In this document: positions 27,468 through 36,639 of the stretch, piece after piece
Layout of the letters: every line of letters begins with the position of its first letter
Position numbering within the stretch: position 1 is the first letter of the stretch
Source: Candidatus Anammoxibacter sp.
GTDB lineage: Bacteria > Planctomycetota > Brocadiia > Brocadiales > Anammoxibacteraceae
Direction: 5' to 3'
Assembly (NCBI GenBank): GCA_021777105.1
Contig: JAIQZQ010000063.1
Span: 58,884 to 122,883 of the forward strand
DNA length: 64,000 bases
Position numbers and translations under genes: made by a program
Notes under the pieces: model-generated
Databases searched by the model: none
What the model was told of the DNA's origin: nothing
What the model saw: the letters and a program-made list of their open reading frames with translations, nothing else

Positions 27468-27917
27468 CTAGTTTCTGTTTAACATCTCTCGCCTGATATC
27501 TCGCTCTACTGTCTTTTTCTTTAATTTGTCCCGCTTATCCGCTCTGCTTTTGCCTTTGCAGAGGCGCAGTTCAAGTTTGGCGATGCCTCGTTTGTTAAAA
27601 TACATCATGGTCGGGATTAGTGTAAGTCCCTTTGTTTGTATCTTGGTAAAGATCCTTTTGATCTCTCTTTTATGAAGTAGCAGCTTTCTATCCCGCGCCG
27701 GATCGTGATTAGCGCGGTTGCCTTGCTCGTATGGGCTGATATTGACGCCGGTGACATAAAGCTCGTTATCGCGGAACCTTACGTAGCCGTCGTTAATATT
27801 GACCTTTTTGTTGCGCAGCGACTTTACTTCAGTGCCTTTTAAAACTATCCCTGCTTCAAACTTTTCCAGGAATTCGTATAAAAATGAGGCTTTTTTATTT
27901 TTAGCGGCTATATCCAT
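27468..27917 (-). CDS. smpB: SsrA-binding protein SmpB
   Basis: A 149-residue tmRNA-binding protein that brings ssrA RNA to stalled ribosomes. The hallmarks are FEAGIVLKGTEVKSLRNKKVNINDGYV and the C-terminal KGKSRADKRDKLKKKTVERD tail. That tail mimics a codon-anticodon helix in the ribosomal A site. Length is typical (about 150-160). It immediately precedes ssrA on the same strand, as in many bacteria. Confidence 0.97.
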   Translation of the reverse strand: MDIAAKNKKASFLYEFLEKFEAGIVLKGTEVKSLRNKKVNINDGYVRFRDNELYVTGVNISPYEQGNRANHDPARDRKLLLHKREIKRIFTKIQTKGLTLIPTMMYFNKRGIAKLELRLCKGKSRADKRDKLKKKTVERDIRREMLNRN

Positions 27918-28035
27918 TCTACTTATTGCGCAGAGAGAATTATGCGTGATCCTAACACAGTTATAAGGTTATTGCAAGCAATTTGTTAAAATTTGTAAGT
28001 TTTTACTTTGACGTTTCCATGTTATGTTTTGTCTT

Positions 28036-29751
28036 TTACATGCGTTCAGGGGTTTTTATTCCCGCGATGAGCAGACCGTTTCCAATAACTTGTCTTGAGC
28101 AATTGATCAGGGCGATTCTGGCTTCGGTTAGTTGCGCGTCGTCAGAGATTATTCTGTGATTATTATAATAACGGTTTTGCGCGCTGCAAACGTCAAGAAG
28201 ATAGTTAATAAGAATTGACGGCTCAAACGACTCGGCGGCCCTTTTAATGGCTACGGGAAACTGCTCAAGCGTTTTAGCAAGAATGAACTCTTCATCTTCC
28301 TTTAACAATGAGAAATCAGCGTTTGGGTTTGGCTTGTTGCCGTGTTTTTCAATAACGCTGTTGAGCCTGGCGCGGGTGTATTGAACATAAGGGCCTGTCT
28401 CGCCGTCAAAGTTCAGTATGTCTTCCCACGCAAAGTTTACGTCTTTTATTCTTCTGTTCTTCAGATCTGAAAATATTATAGCGCCTATGCCCACGAAATC
28501 CGCTATTTCGTCTTTTGATTCAAGGTTGGGATTTTTCTCTTCAATTATTTTCCCGGCCCGCCGAATTGATTCGTTTAACAGGTCTTCAAGAAGCACTACT
28601 TTTCCTTGCCTGGTGGACATCTTTTCGTCCTTAAACTTGACAAGGCCGAAATCTACGTGGTGGCAATCTTTGACCCAATCGTTTCCCATAAGCTCCAGCG
28701 CTTTAAAAAATTGGCGAAAGTGGAGTTTCTGTTCCGAGCCGACGACATAAATCATTTTTGTAAAATTAAACTCTTTTTTCCTGTATTCAGCGGCGCAAAT
28801 GTCTCTAGTGGCGTAAAGGCTCGCGTCATCTTTTTTCCTTAAAAGGCAGGGAGGCATGTCGTATTTATCCAGATTAATAACCTGAGCGTTATCGCTTAAT
28901 TCGAGCAGGCCGGTTTTTTTAATCTTCTCCACGGTATCGTCAAGCATATCATTGTAAAAGCTTTCGCCTGTGTAATAGTCGAATTTTAAATCAAGCATTT
29001 TATAAATCTTTTCAAATTCATTCATGCTTATATCTTTAAACAGCTTCCACAACCGCGCGGCCTCCTCATCGCCGTTTTCAAGCTTTTTAAACCACTCTCT
29101 TGCTTCGTCTTCCATTGAAGCTGCGTTTTCCTCGTCTTTATGAAACCTGACGTATAATTTATTGAGAGTTGCAATGTCGTTTGGAGTATGCTCTTCATCT
29201 TCGCCCCACTTTTTGTACGCGACAATCAGTTTGCCGAATTGTGTGCCCCAATCTCCTAAATGGTTTATTCCCACGCATTTATAACCTAACGCCGCGTGCA
29301 AATTATATATAGCATTGCCTATCAAAGCCGAACGCATATGGTGAACGGCAAGGTGTTTTGCAATGTTTGGGGATGAGTAATCTATAACCACTGTTTTGCC
29401 TTTGCCGGTTTCAGATTTGCCGAAGTTGGCGCCTTTTTGCATTACTTCGTTTAAAACCGTCTCTATGAACTTGCCCGGCAACACAAAAAAGTTTAAATAG
29501 GGGCCTTGCGAGACGACATCTTTAATATATTCAGTTGGTTGAAACTTTCCGGCAAGAGTCTCTGATATAATTTTTGGCGATTTTTTCAGCTGTTTGGCAA
29601 ACACAAAACATGGCATGGCGTAATCGCCCATTTTTGAATCAGGGGGGACTTCAAGAAGCCCGGCCACTTCGTCTGTTGACAGTTCCGTTTGAAACTCTGA
29701 TTTAACGCTTTCAATCACAAATCCGGTTATATTTTTTACAAAATCATTCAT
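28036..29751 (-). CDS. argS: Arginyl-tRNA synthetase ArgS
   Basis: A 571-residue class I synthetase that charges tRNA-Arg. I start it at the ATG at 29751. That ATG overlaps the plsY stop as ATGAATGA and gives the normal N-terminus, although the frame is open 15 codons further. The KMSKS-equivalent is KMSTRQG in FKDEKMSTRQGKVVLLEDLL. The anticodon-binding DALR domain occupies the last 110 residues (YVQYTRARLNSVIEKHG). The HIGH region reads NIAKHLAVHHMRSALIG, where the canonical H-V-G-H becomes A135-V136-H137-H138. The gene is translationally coupled to plsY. Confidence 0.95.
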   Translation of the reverse strand: MNDFVKNITGFVIESVKSEFQTELSTDEVAGLLEVPPDSKMGDYAMPCFVFAKQLKKSPKIISETLAGKFQPTEYIKDVVSQGPYLNFFVLPGKFIETVLNEVMQKGANFGKSETGKGKTVVIDYSSPNIAKHLAVHHMRSALIGNAIYNLHAALGYKCVGINHLGDWGTQFGKLIVAYKKWGEDEEHTPNDIATLNKLYVRFHKDEENAASMEDEAREWFKKLENGDEEAARLWKLFKDISMNEFEKIYKMLDLKFDYYTGESFYNDMLDDTVEKIKKTGLLELSDNAQVINLDKYDMPPCLLRKKDDASLYATRDICAAEYRKKEFNFTKMIYVVGSEQKLHFRQFFKALELMGNDWVKDCHHVDFGLVKFKDEKMSTRQGKVVLLEDLLNESIRRAGKIIEEKNPNLESKDEIADFVGIGAIIFSDLKNRRIKDVNFAWEDILNFDGETGPYVQYTRARLNSVIEKHGNKPNPNADFSLLKEDEEFILAKTLEQFPVAIKRAAESFEPSILINYLLDVCSAQNRYYNNHRIISDDAQLTEARIALINCSRQVIGNGLLIAGIKTPERM

Positions 29752-30412
29752 TTTCGCTTTTCCTTTTAGATCCGATACGGTTTTCACAACCTTCAATGAT
29801 CCTTTTTATATTAGACCTGTGAAGGATTACAATTGCTATGCTCATTACAATAGAAAATATGGTTAAAAATATTCCCTCTTTAAACGGCCCGGCGGTTGTA
29901 TAAATTACAGACACCGCAAACACTATAGAGGCCAGCATGGTGCCTAATGAGATATATTTGGAGATAAATACGGTTAGCGCCCATATTGCAAAGGCAATGC
30001 CCAATGCGGTTGGGGCAAGAAACAGGAAAACGCCGCAACTGGTGGCGGCGGCTTTGCCGCCCTTAAATTTTAAATAAACCGGGAAAACATGGCCCAGAAT
30101 GGCCGCAATGCCGCAAACCATTGCAAGCGCGCTTCTGCCGGCCTCCATTTCGGCTCCTGTTGTTTGGCAGAAATTGTCGTAAACGTAATAAACCGTAGCC
30201 ACGGGGATAAACCCTTTAAGCATATCAAGTACAAAAGCTGTTATGCCGAAAGCTTTGCCCGCGACGCGCCCGGCGTTTGTGGCGCCTATGTTTTTGCTGC
30301 CATGCTCCCTGATATCAACGCCTTTGATTAATTTAACCAGCACAAAGCCGAAAGCTATGCTGCCTATCAGGTACGAAATTATGGGAGGTATTATTGTAAA
30401 TACTAAGGGCAT
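29744..30412 (-). CDS. plsY: Acyl-phosphate:glycerol-3-phosphate acyltransferase PlsY
   Basis: A 222-residue integral membrane enzyme. It acylates glycerol-3-phosphate from acyl-phosphate, the first step of phospholipid synthesis. I chose the ATG at 30412 (MPLVFTIIPPIISYLIGSIAFG); the frame is open to a TTG at 30448. Conserved loops are IGSIAFGF, DIREHGSKNIGATNAGRVAGK, and GHVFPVYLKFKGGKAAATSCGV, the last carrying the acyl-phosphate site. Length is standard. It overlaps argS by 8 bases and is downstream of the WaaP-like kinase gene on the same strand. Confidence 0.95.
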   Translation of the reverse strand: MPLVFTIIPPIISYLIGSIAFGFVLVKLIKGVDIREHGSKNIGATNAGRVAGKAFGITAFVLDMLKGFIPVATVYYVYDNFCQTTGAEMEAGRSALAMVCGIAAILGHVFPVYLKFKGGKAAATSCGVFLFLAPTALGIAFAIWALTVFISKYISLGTMLASIVFAVSVIYTTAGPFKEGIFLTIFSIVMSIAIVILHRSNIKRIIEGCENRIGSKRKSENE

Positions 30413-30468
30413 GTGTTTGAAAAGTTGTAAAGTGATGATATATAACAAAGTTTAAATGCTTGATTGGT

Positions 30469-31371
30469 TTAGTTTTTTTTTGTAAAACTCCAAAAAAATT
30501 TATGCGTTTTATAGTTTGACGATGCGGGTTTAATGAACTCTTTCCATCCGCCATCCGATTCATTATAACCATTAAAGTATTCTTTGAAAAACCTTATTCT
30601 ATCGATTTTGGTTATCGGCAATGTTTCGCTTTCAGGCGCGACTCGCCTTTTTGAAAAAATTGCCAGTTTTTCTACCGAACGGTCAAGTCTAAACAAATTT
30701 TGCAATCGTTTCTTAATGCCGAGGTTTTGCGAATATGTTGATTTGTCTAAATCTATTATATACGGCTCCAGTTCGCCGTTGCCGGCCCTTTTGATCAATA
30801 TATTCTTTAAATGGAGGTCTCCGTGACAAATTCCAATATCGTGCATTTTCCTAACCTCGCGCGCTATTTTCAGTATAATTCCGCGTTTCTCACGCAAAAT
30901 GTCAAAATCGCATGATTTATAGTCCGTAACCGCGTTTATTAGATCAATTGCGTTCGTTATCTCTTTTGTCAACAAAGCGGCTTTGAAAAAAGAGAAGAAC
31001 ATTTCCTGTTTTATCACTGCAAGGGCTTCGGGCGCGCGCAACCCCATTGAAACCGCTTTAGCGCTTAGCGCAAGTTCGTTGTTCGGCCTTGCCTGATCCC
31101 TGAATAGCGAACCGGCCAGGCGGCCTATTAATCCTCCATGTCGGTACAACCTGGCAACAACCTTGCCCTCAATGCCTTCGCATGCGAAAGTCAAACAGCT
31201 TCCCCTGCCTGTGAATTTGCCGGCTTTCGGCAAATACTCTTTATCAAAGGCTTTAAAAATGTTGCCGGCAAGTTTTAACATGGTTTCCTTGTGGATCTCT
31301 CTGGTAAATATTGATATATTTTCCCGCCGGTATAGAGTAAAATCATCAGGGATATTTACGTCGCATGCCAT
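30469..31371 (-). CDS. Lipopolysaccharide kinase (Kdo/WaaP family)
   Basis: A 300-residue protein-kinase-fold enzyme. The catalytic loop is HDIGICHGDLHLKNILIKRAG and the metal-binding motif is YIIDLDKSTYS, as in KdkA, WaaP and InaA-type kinases. The family phosphorylates Kdo or heptose in the lipopolysaccharide inner core at the cytoplasmic face. The exact sugar cannot be told. The Gly-rich loop region, if present, is around FTGRGSCLTFACEGIEGKVVARLY (given in parts: GRGSCL and KVVARLYRHGG). It is upstream of plsY and argS in a likely transcript. Confidence 0.82.
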   Translation of the reverse strand: MACDVNIPDDFTLYRRENISIFTREIHKETMLKLAGNIFKAFDKEYLPKAGKFTGRGSCLTFACEGIEGKVVARLYRHGGLIGRLAGSLFRDQARPNNELALSAKAVSMGLRAPEALAVIKQEMFFSFFKAALLTKEITNAIDLINAVTDYKSCDFDILREKRGIILKIAREVRKMHDIGICHGDLHLKNILIKRAGNGELEPYIIDLDKSTYSQNLGIKKRLQNLFRLDRSVEKLAIFSKRRVAPESETLPITKIDRIRFFKEYFNGYNESDGGWKEFIKPASSNYKTHKFFWSFTKKN

Positions 31372-31885
31372 TTATCATTTGAGCAAAAAATTTTTGCAAA
31401 TAGTAAATAGAGTGATTATACAGGAAATATCAGGATTTTAAAGTTAAATTAACGCGCGGTTTTTAAACGATTAAAAACTACGAGAGCTGAAAAATATGAG
31501 TGAAGGGCTCTCGGAAAGAAGGAGAATCAGGGCCGCTCATTAGAAAGCCATTGTCAAACGCAAAAGAGCTCATCCGGCAAAAAATAATATAAAACCGCTG
31601 CCATTTTCTGAAATTATTATGCTCTCTTATAGCAATACCTTGCTTAACAAGGATCAGATTTAATTTATCATTAATTCCGTAATGAATGTCCAAAACAGAA
31701 ATCGCTTGAGTAAAGGGTATGAAAAGTTTACAATTTTCATCTTCCTTATAAAATCCCACAGAAAGTTGTTATAAGGAAGATTTTAACTGTTTTGAGTCAA
31801 AAAGATAAGATTTTGTAAAATTAGGATAGGTAATTTTAAAGCTCTAGAGAAACTTTTAATCTCCTTGTTAGACTAAAGAGACATA
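31372..31885. other. Gene-poor gap with one doubtful minus-strand frame
   Basis: A 514-base gap between divergent genes. A 93-codon minus-strand frame (31478-31759, GTG start) has a semi-plausible composition and ends FREPFTHIFQLS, but it has no recognised family and no clear Shine-Dalgarno. I leave it uncalled. No strong repeats are seen. Confidence 0.3.
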
Positions 31886-32701
31886 ATGAAACTAAGCGAT
31901 ATAGAATCATCTATACTGGAAGAGAAAACGGATATTTTAAAAATAGTTCGATCTGAGGTAGATAGACTTGAACGTCACATCACCCCTGTGTTCAGCTATT
32001 CAGAAAAAGGAGAGATATTTCCCGCTGGTAGTGGTGTTTTTGCTAGGCTTGGAGATAGATTTTATCTTATAAGCGTAGCACATGTATTTGATCACTGCAC
32101 ATATGGTGTGCACTGCCCTCGGTCTAAAGGCATTATCGAACCCCTTAAAAATAATATTATTGTTTCAGGGAAACCAGTTGGAGGAACCAGAAAAGATGAT
32201 CGTGTAGACATAGGCTTCGTTCGCTTAACAAAAGAAGAAACCGTTGATTTTGGGATGGAAAGAATGTTAAATTTGAATGAAATAGGTGGGCTATCCCTTC
32301 GAATAGATACCACCCTTTTTGTCGCTATAGGATATCCTCTTAGAGATTGTACAATTGACAAACCTGAAAATTCTATTCAATCTGCTATAACTAGCTTCAC
32401 AACAGGTATTGCTGATGAAAGAGCGCATCATTTGGCAAAAATGGATAAAAACTCACATTTCCTATTGAGACTTGATCATCGATGTATTGTTACGAATAAA
32501 TCTTATGGATCTCAGCCTAGAATGAATGGTATGAGTGGAGGCGGTGTTTGGCCTGTGAGAATAGATGTCGAATCAGTTGAAAAGCGTGTGCCGTTTTTTG
32601 GCGGTCTTATTATTGAGAAACCAAAAGGGTTTGAATCCGCTATATCCGTTGCTCGTGGTCTACTTGTAAAATATTTTATTGAACGGTTTGACGAAGAATA
32701 A
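31886..32701 (+). CDS. Trypsin-like serine peptidase domain protein
   Basis: A 271-residue protein with a chymotrypsin/trypsin-like fold signature. The catalytic triad can be matched as His66 in YLISVAHVFDH, Asp108 in DRVDIGFVRL and Ser217 in NGMSGGGVWPV. There is no signal peptide, so it is probably cytoplasmic, like the trypsin-like modules of some conflict or regulatory systems. The N-terminal 35 residues look helical (SSILEEKTDILKIVRSEVDRL). Composition is AT-rich against the housekeeping genes nearby. No adaptor, effector or partner gene follows directly except the small ORF at 32842-33123. Function is inferred from the triad only. Confidence 0.7.
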   Translation: MKLSDIESSILEEKTDILKIVRSEVDRLERHITPVFSYSEKGEIFPAGSGVFARLGDRFYLISVAHVFDHCTYGVHCPRSKGIIEPLKNNIIVSGKPVGGTRKDDRVDIGFVRLTKEETVDFGMERMLNLNEIGGLSLRIDTTLFVAIGYPLRDCTIDKPENSIQSAITSFTTGIADERAHHLAKMDKNSHFLLRLDHRCIVTNKSYGSQPRMNGMSGGGVWPVRIDVESVEKRVPFFGGLIIEKPKGFESAISVARGLLVKYFIERFDEE

Positions 32702-32841
32702 AATTAACTAAACTTTTAGGGGTGAGCCAAGGTAACGTTTAAGTATTATTTATCGACAATAAAAAAAGGATTTCTAACTATTTCATTCAGCCTACCGCAA
32801 AAAGCGCGGAGGCTGATTATTTCGTTAATTTGGAGATCATA

Positions 32842-33123
32842 ATGCATGATACTATCTACGAATCAGGAAATGTCCCTAATGAGTTTCGCCCTATATTCGA
32901 AGAACTTGTGAAAGAGTTTGGAGCGCAGTACGAGATATGGAGAGGTGACGAAAATTTCGGTATCTTTTTTAGAGCCGGAATTAAAAATACAAAAACTAAT
33001 GTTGTAGTCTCGATAACTTTATCTGGACCACAAGGAAAAAGAAAGTCTCTATTGAACCCTGCCGAAATACAGAAAATACACAACCACTTTGATACCGGTA
33101 TCCAGAAAAATTTGAATCTGTGA
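32842..33123 (+). CDS. Small hypothetical protein
   Basis: A 93-residue protein from the ATG at 32842, which has a ggag Shine-Dalgarno (32832-32835) six bases away. The longer TTG start at 32830 would overlap that site. The sequence, EFRPIFEELVKEFGAQYEIWRGDENFGIFFRAG...VVSITLSGPQGKRKSLLNPAEIQKIHNHF, is alpha/beta and soluble. I do not recognise the family. It lies 140 bases after the peptidase-like gene on the same strand and may be cotranscribed with it. Confidence 0.55.
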   Translation: MHDTIYESGNVPNEFRPIFEELVKEFGAQYEIWRGDENFGIFFRAGIKNTKTNVVVSITLSGPQGKRKSLLNPAEIQKIHNHFDTGIQKNLNL

Positions 33124-33258
33124 GCGCCAGCAAACCGCTAAAGCCGGTCCTCGAGTTTTGCCGTTTTTTTTCGTTTTTTAAATATTCGTAATTATTTACT
33201 CAGTCGCTTTGAGGAGCTTTTAACATTACGTTAGTTAACTTTTGCAATAAAATATATA

Positions 33259-33723
33259 ATGAAGTCTACTGTATATATTGAAACCAGCATAATTAGTTAT
33301 TACACTGCGCGTCCAAGTCGTAATCTTGTAATGGCAGGACATCAGCAAATTACGCGTGACTGGTGGGAAAAATATCAAACTCTGTTTAATATAACTATTT
33401 CTGTGCTGGTTTTAGAAGATGCAAAAGGTGGCGACCCAAGCGCAGCAAAGAAACGATTAGAGGCGGTAAAAGAATTTCCGGTGTTAAACATTAGTGAACC
33501 TGCGGAATATTTGGCAAGTGGTTTGATAAAATCAGGCGCTGTCCCCGCAAAATGCCCTGAAGATGCTTTACACATTGCGTTGGCGGCAGTAAATGGCATT
33601 GATTTTTTGTTAACATGGAATTTTAAACATATAAATAATGCTCAAATGAAATTTAAAATAAGGAAAATAATAGAAGAGTACGGGTATGAATGTCCGGTTA
33701 TCTGTACACCAGAGGGATTTTAG
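33259..33723 (+). CDS. PIN-domain toxin (VapC-like RNase)
   Basis: A 154-residue PIN-domain protein of toxin-antitoxin type. PIN toxins cleave RNA. Acidic catalytic residues fall in VYIETSIISY (Glu8 where many PIN proteins have Asp), CPEDALHIALAAVNGIDFLLTWN and the preceding ISVLVLEDAK. This is the YxETSxxSY variant of the VapC family. It is followed 11 bases later by the 57-residue antitoxin-like gene, so the toxin comes first. Its promoter should lie in the 135-base gap upstream. Confidence 0.85.
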   Translation: MKSTVYIETSIISYYTARPSRNLVMAGHQQITRDWWEKYQTLFNITISVLVLEDAKGGDPSAAKKRLEAVKEFPVLNISEPAEYLASGLIKSGAVPAKCPEDALHIALAAVNGIDFLLTWNFKHINNAQMKFKIRKIIEEYGYECPVICTPEGF

Positions 33724-33734
33724 GGGGAAAAATA

Positions 33735-33908
33735 ATGGAAAAAGATTATTTAGTTGAAGAAATCAGGGAAATACGCAAAACTCATGCCGCAAAATTTGAT
33801 TATAATTTGCATGAAATTTGTTTAGATTTAAAGGAAAAGGAAAAAGAGTGTGGTCATAAAATTGTTTCTCTTCCTCCTAAAAAGAGATTGAAAGCAACAG
33901 GAACATAA
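33735..33908 (+). CDS. Putative antitoxin partner of the PIN toxin
   Basis: A 57-residue protein from the ATG at 33735, preceded by an agggggaaaa ribosome site. The frame is open 15 codons upstream, overlapping the toxin gene, but the Shine-Dalgarno picks this start. It reads EEIREIRKTHAAKFDYNLHEICLDLKEKEKECGHKIVSLPPKK, a charged helix followed by a VSLPP tail, the pattern of small antitoxins found next to YxETSxxSY PIN toxins. A related but unpaired protein lies at 51587-51778. It probably neutralises the upstream toxin. Confidence 0.7.
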   Translation: MEKDYLVEEIREIRKTHAAKFDYNLHEICLDLKEKEKECGHKIVSLPPKKRLKATGT

Positions 33909-33983
33909 CAAAAAAACTCATTGGACAGGCGAGGGTTGCCTTGTTAGCATGGAATGTTGGGTTTCGCGTCTCTACCCAACCCC

Positions 33984-34103
33984 ATGTCATTAAGTTAAGC
34001 AATAAATCAAAAGCGCACATAAAAGAGCACAAAGGGGGTTAGGGGGATTTGAAGCGATATTTTTTACGTTAAGCGATTCCGTAAAGCCTTAACTTAATGA
34101 CAT
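33984..34103. repeat. Inverted-repeat element of 120 bp (MITE-like)
   Basis: A 16-bp sequence, atgtcattaagttaag (33984-33999), recurs as its perfect reverse complement at 34088-34103 and encloses 88 bp without a gene. This has the form of a small non-autonomous transposon or an IS end pair. A similar motif, caatgtcattgaaataag, lies within the palindrome cluster at 53.2 kb. Confidence 0.55.
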
Positions 34104-34168
34104 TGCTACCTAACCTACAGCCTTGAACCTACGAGATTGTTGAATCTGCGGTTTGTCAGTATTGCCGG

Positions 34169-34200
34169 CCCACGGCGCGAGGACGCGCCTACACTACATA
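34169..34200. repeat. GC-rich palindrome family, copy at 34.2 kb
   Basis: A short hairpin of the form ggcgcg-agga-cgcgcc followed by tacactacat. Close relatives are at about 49724-49756, 53446-53463, 57900-57930, 61400-61432 and 63686-63712, and inverted forms lie near 53175. It marks the ends of several accessory genes in the last 15 kb of the window. Confidence 0.6.
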
Positions 34201-34381
34201 AAAGCGGTAAGTTCAGGGAGCGTCTCTGGCAGATATACAAAATTAGGGTGTTTTACGCCTATAACCAGATTAACTGTTACTGACTGAAAGCGTATTATAC
34301 ACAACTCGTTTAGGCTGTTAATGTTACCGCTACGACAGTTTCCCCCTGCGCTACAATTATTTATGGTTATTCCCCGAAATA

Positions 34382-35461
34382 ATGGACAATAAATTCCAAA
34401 AAATACTAATCTTAAGGCTCAGCGCCGTTGGCGACGTTGTTAACGTGTTGCCGGCTCTTCGGGCGTTGCGGGCCGCTTATCCGTCCGCGCGCATAGCGTG
34501 GTTGGTGGAGGATAGGGCAAAGGATATACTGACGGATAATCCAGATCTGGATGAAATATTTGTGTTTCCGCGAAAAAAATGGCAAAAGGGGATTAAAAAC
34601 CCTATTCGTCTGCCGTCGACTCTGTTTGAAGCGTTTCGGTTTTTCAGAAACTTAAGAAGAGGAAGGTTTGACTTGGCCCTGGACTTTCAGGGCAACCTTA
34701 AAAGCGGTTTAATGGTTATGTTCAGCGGAGGGCGCGTTAAGCTTGGTTTTGACGCGGGGGCTTCAAAAGAGTGGAATCACCTTTTTACGAACATGCATGC
34801 AGGCTTGGCAAAGACGCGCATTCATAGAGTAGACAAGTTTTTGAGCCTTATTAGGAAGTTGGGGATAAGCTCTGGGTACGAAAAGCCGCATTTGGTTGTA
34901 ACTCAAGACGACCAGGAGTTTATTTCAGATTTTTTAAAAAAGAGAATAAACCCCGCAAAACGGCTGGTTGCCATACATCCGGGCACTAGCGATTTCGGCA
35001 AATATAAACGCTGGCCGGAAAAGAACTACGCTGAACTGGCTGACACGCTCATTGAAAGGCTGGGCGTTGAGGTTGTTTTCACCTGGGGGCCTTCAGAGTT
35101 GGAGATGGTTGAGGAGATTGTCTCTCTGATGCGGCAAACAGCTTTTATCGCGCCTGAAACACGTTCAATTAAACAGCTGGCGGAGTTGATCAGGCAATCC
35201 GGCCTGTTTATAAGTTGCGATACCGGGCCCATGCACATTGCGTCAATAATGGGGATACCTCAAGTGGCGATTTTTGGGCCTAAAGATCCGGTTATTTACG
35301 GGCCATACGCAGGCAGGCGCGCAGGCAGGAGTATAGCGAGCGTTGTCAGAAAGGATATGCCGTGCAGTCCATGCAAGAAAAGAAAGTGCGATCACAATTC
35401 CTGCATCAAGGCTGTGCAGCCGGAAGATGTGTTTCAGGCCGCGTCTAATCTACTTTTATAA
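34382..35461 (+). CDS. Family 9 glycosyltransferase (heptosyltransferase-like)
   Basis: A 359-residue GT-B enzyme of family 9. It starts ILILRLSAVGDVVNVLPALRALRAAYP, the typical N-terminus of heptosyltransferases WaaC and WaaF. Further blocks are VAIHPGTSDFGKYKRWPEKNYAELADTL and the nucleotide-sugar site FISCDTGPMHIASIMGIPQVAIFGP. WaaC transfers the first heptose to Kdo and WaaF the second, and I cannot choose between them. The C-terminus carries a Cys-rich stretch (CSPCKKRKCDHNSC). With the WaaP-like kinase at 30469-31371 this shows an LPS core, although the two are not in one operon. Confidence 0.88.
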   Translation: MDNKFQKILILRLSAVGDVVNVLPALRALRAAYPSARIAWLVEDRAKDILTDNPDLDEIFVFPRKKWQKGIKNPIRLPSTLFEAFRFFRNLRRGRFDLALDFQGNLKSGLMVMFSGGRVKLGFDAGASKEWNHLFTNMHAGLAKTRIHRVDKFLSLIRKLGISSGYEKPHLVVTQDDQEFISDFLKKRINPAKRLVAIHPGTSDFGKYKRWPEKNYAELADTLIERLGVEVVFTWGPSELEMVEEIVSLMRQTAFIAPETRSIKQLAELIRQSGLFISCDTGPMHIASIMGIPQVAIFGPKDPVIYGPYAGRRAGRSIASVVRKDMPCSPCKKRKCDHNSCIKAVQPEDVFQAASNLLL

Positions 35462-35667
35462 ATTTATAGAATTTGAGCGCTTGCGCATGGGTTATAGCTT
35501 GAAAAAAGCGGGCAAATTGCGTTTTTTCACGACGCTATAATATTAGAGAAGGTATTTGACTTTTCGGCTATATCCTGATATTATTTTAAGTTCAAAATTG
35601 AAGAAAGAGTGGTATTTTTTGAATAATCAGATTAGATTTGTCATTTTTATAAGTTTTTAAGAGAAAT

Positions 35668-36639
35668 ATGGATAGCTCACAAATTTTAGCTCCTATAGAG
35701 GATTTATTAGAGCAATTTGAGGAACGTTTTTATAAAGAATTGGCTTCGGAACATGTTGAAGTCTCCAAACTGGTTTCACATGTTAGCAAATTTAAGGGCA
35801 AAAGGTTGCGTCCGTCTATGTTGCTGCTGACAGGCAAATGTCTTGACAATTATAGGCCGCAACATATGGATCTTGCCATTGTGGTTGAGATGATTCACAC
35901 TGCAACGCTTGTGCATGACGACATTATTGACGAGGCTACCGTTAGAAGGTATGTGCCGAGCATGAATTCGGAGTGGGGCAGGGAGATGTCTATTTTGTTC
36001 GGCGATTACCTGTTTTCCCGCAGTTTCACTATTTTAGCCGAGCTTGACTCGCAACTGGCCACCATGCTTATGTCGCAAACGGTTAATGTCTTATGCGAGG
36101 GCGAGATGATTCAGTTGCATAAACGGTATAATATGAACACTTCTGAAGCGGATTATATGAAGATTATAGAGAAGAAGACCGCTTCGCTTTGCGCCGCCAG
36201 CAGTAAATTAGGGGCGCATTTTGCAGGGGCAAACAAGGCGGCGACTGAAGCGTTTACGAGTTTCGGCCTTAAACTGGGGTGCGCGTTTCAGATAATTGAC
36301 GATTGCCTTGACCTTATTGGCGCTGAAGACGAAGTGGGCAAGACTTTGAATACGGATATGAAAAAAGGAAAGTTGACCTTGCCGTTAATCAAACTTGTTA
36401 ACTCGTTGCCGCAGAATCGCAAGGACGACGCTTACGAACTCATCAACCATGAACGCCCTGAAGAGGCAAAAGCGGCAGTGATGGAGTTGTTAACGGAGCA
36501 TGACGCGATTGAGTACTCTTATAATGTTGCCCAGAATCTTGTGGAAGAGGCGTTAAACGATATATCATTTGTGCCTGATTCAGTGTATAAATCATCTATT
36601 GTTAGTCTTGCAAATTACGTTATTGCGAGAAAAAAATAA
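35668..36639 (+). CDS. Polyprenyl diphosphate synthase (trans, long chain)
   Basis: A 323-residue trans-prenyltransferase. It builds all-trans polyprenyl diphosphates, probably the quinone side chain, by head-to-tail condensation of isopentenyl diphosphate. The first Asp-rich motif is Asp84-Asp85-Ile-Ile-Asp88 in LVHDDIIDEATVRR, and the second is DDCLD in FQIIDDCLDLIG. GKRLRPSMLLL is the IPP-binding block. The overall length and helix layout fit octaprenyl- or heptaprenyl-type enzymes. Chain length cannot be read from the sequence alone. It lies 206 bases downstream of the heptosyltransferase gene. Confidence 0.93.
   Translation: MDSSQILAPIEDLLEQFEERFYKELASEHVEVSKLVSHVSKFKGKRLRPSMLLLTGKCLDNYRPQHMDLAIVVEMIHTATLVHDDIIDEATVRRYVPSMNSEWGREMSILFGDYLFSRSFTILAELDSQLATMLMSQTVNVLCEGEMIQLHKRYNMNTSEADYMKIIEKKTASLCAASSKLGAHFAGANKAATEAFTSFGLKLGCAFQIIDDCLDLIGAEDEVGKTLNTDMKKGKLTLPLIKLVNSLPQNRKDDAYELINHERPEEAKAAVMELLTEHDAIEYSYNVAQNLVEEALNDISFVPDSVYKSSIVSLANYVIARKK

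Noticed and set aside
31478..31759. 93-codon minus-strand frame
   Set aside because: Begins at GTG without ribosome site, unrecognised; could be a remnant but evidence is too weak.
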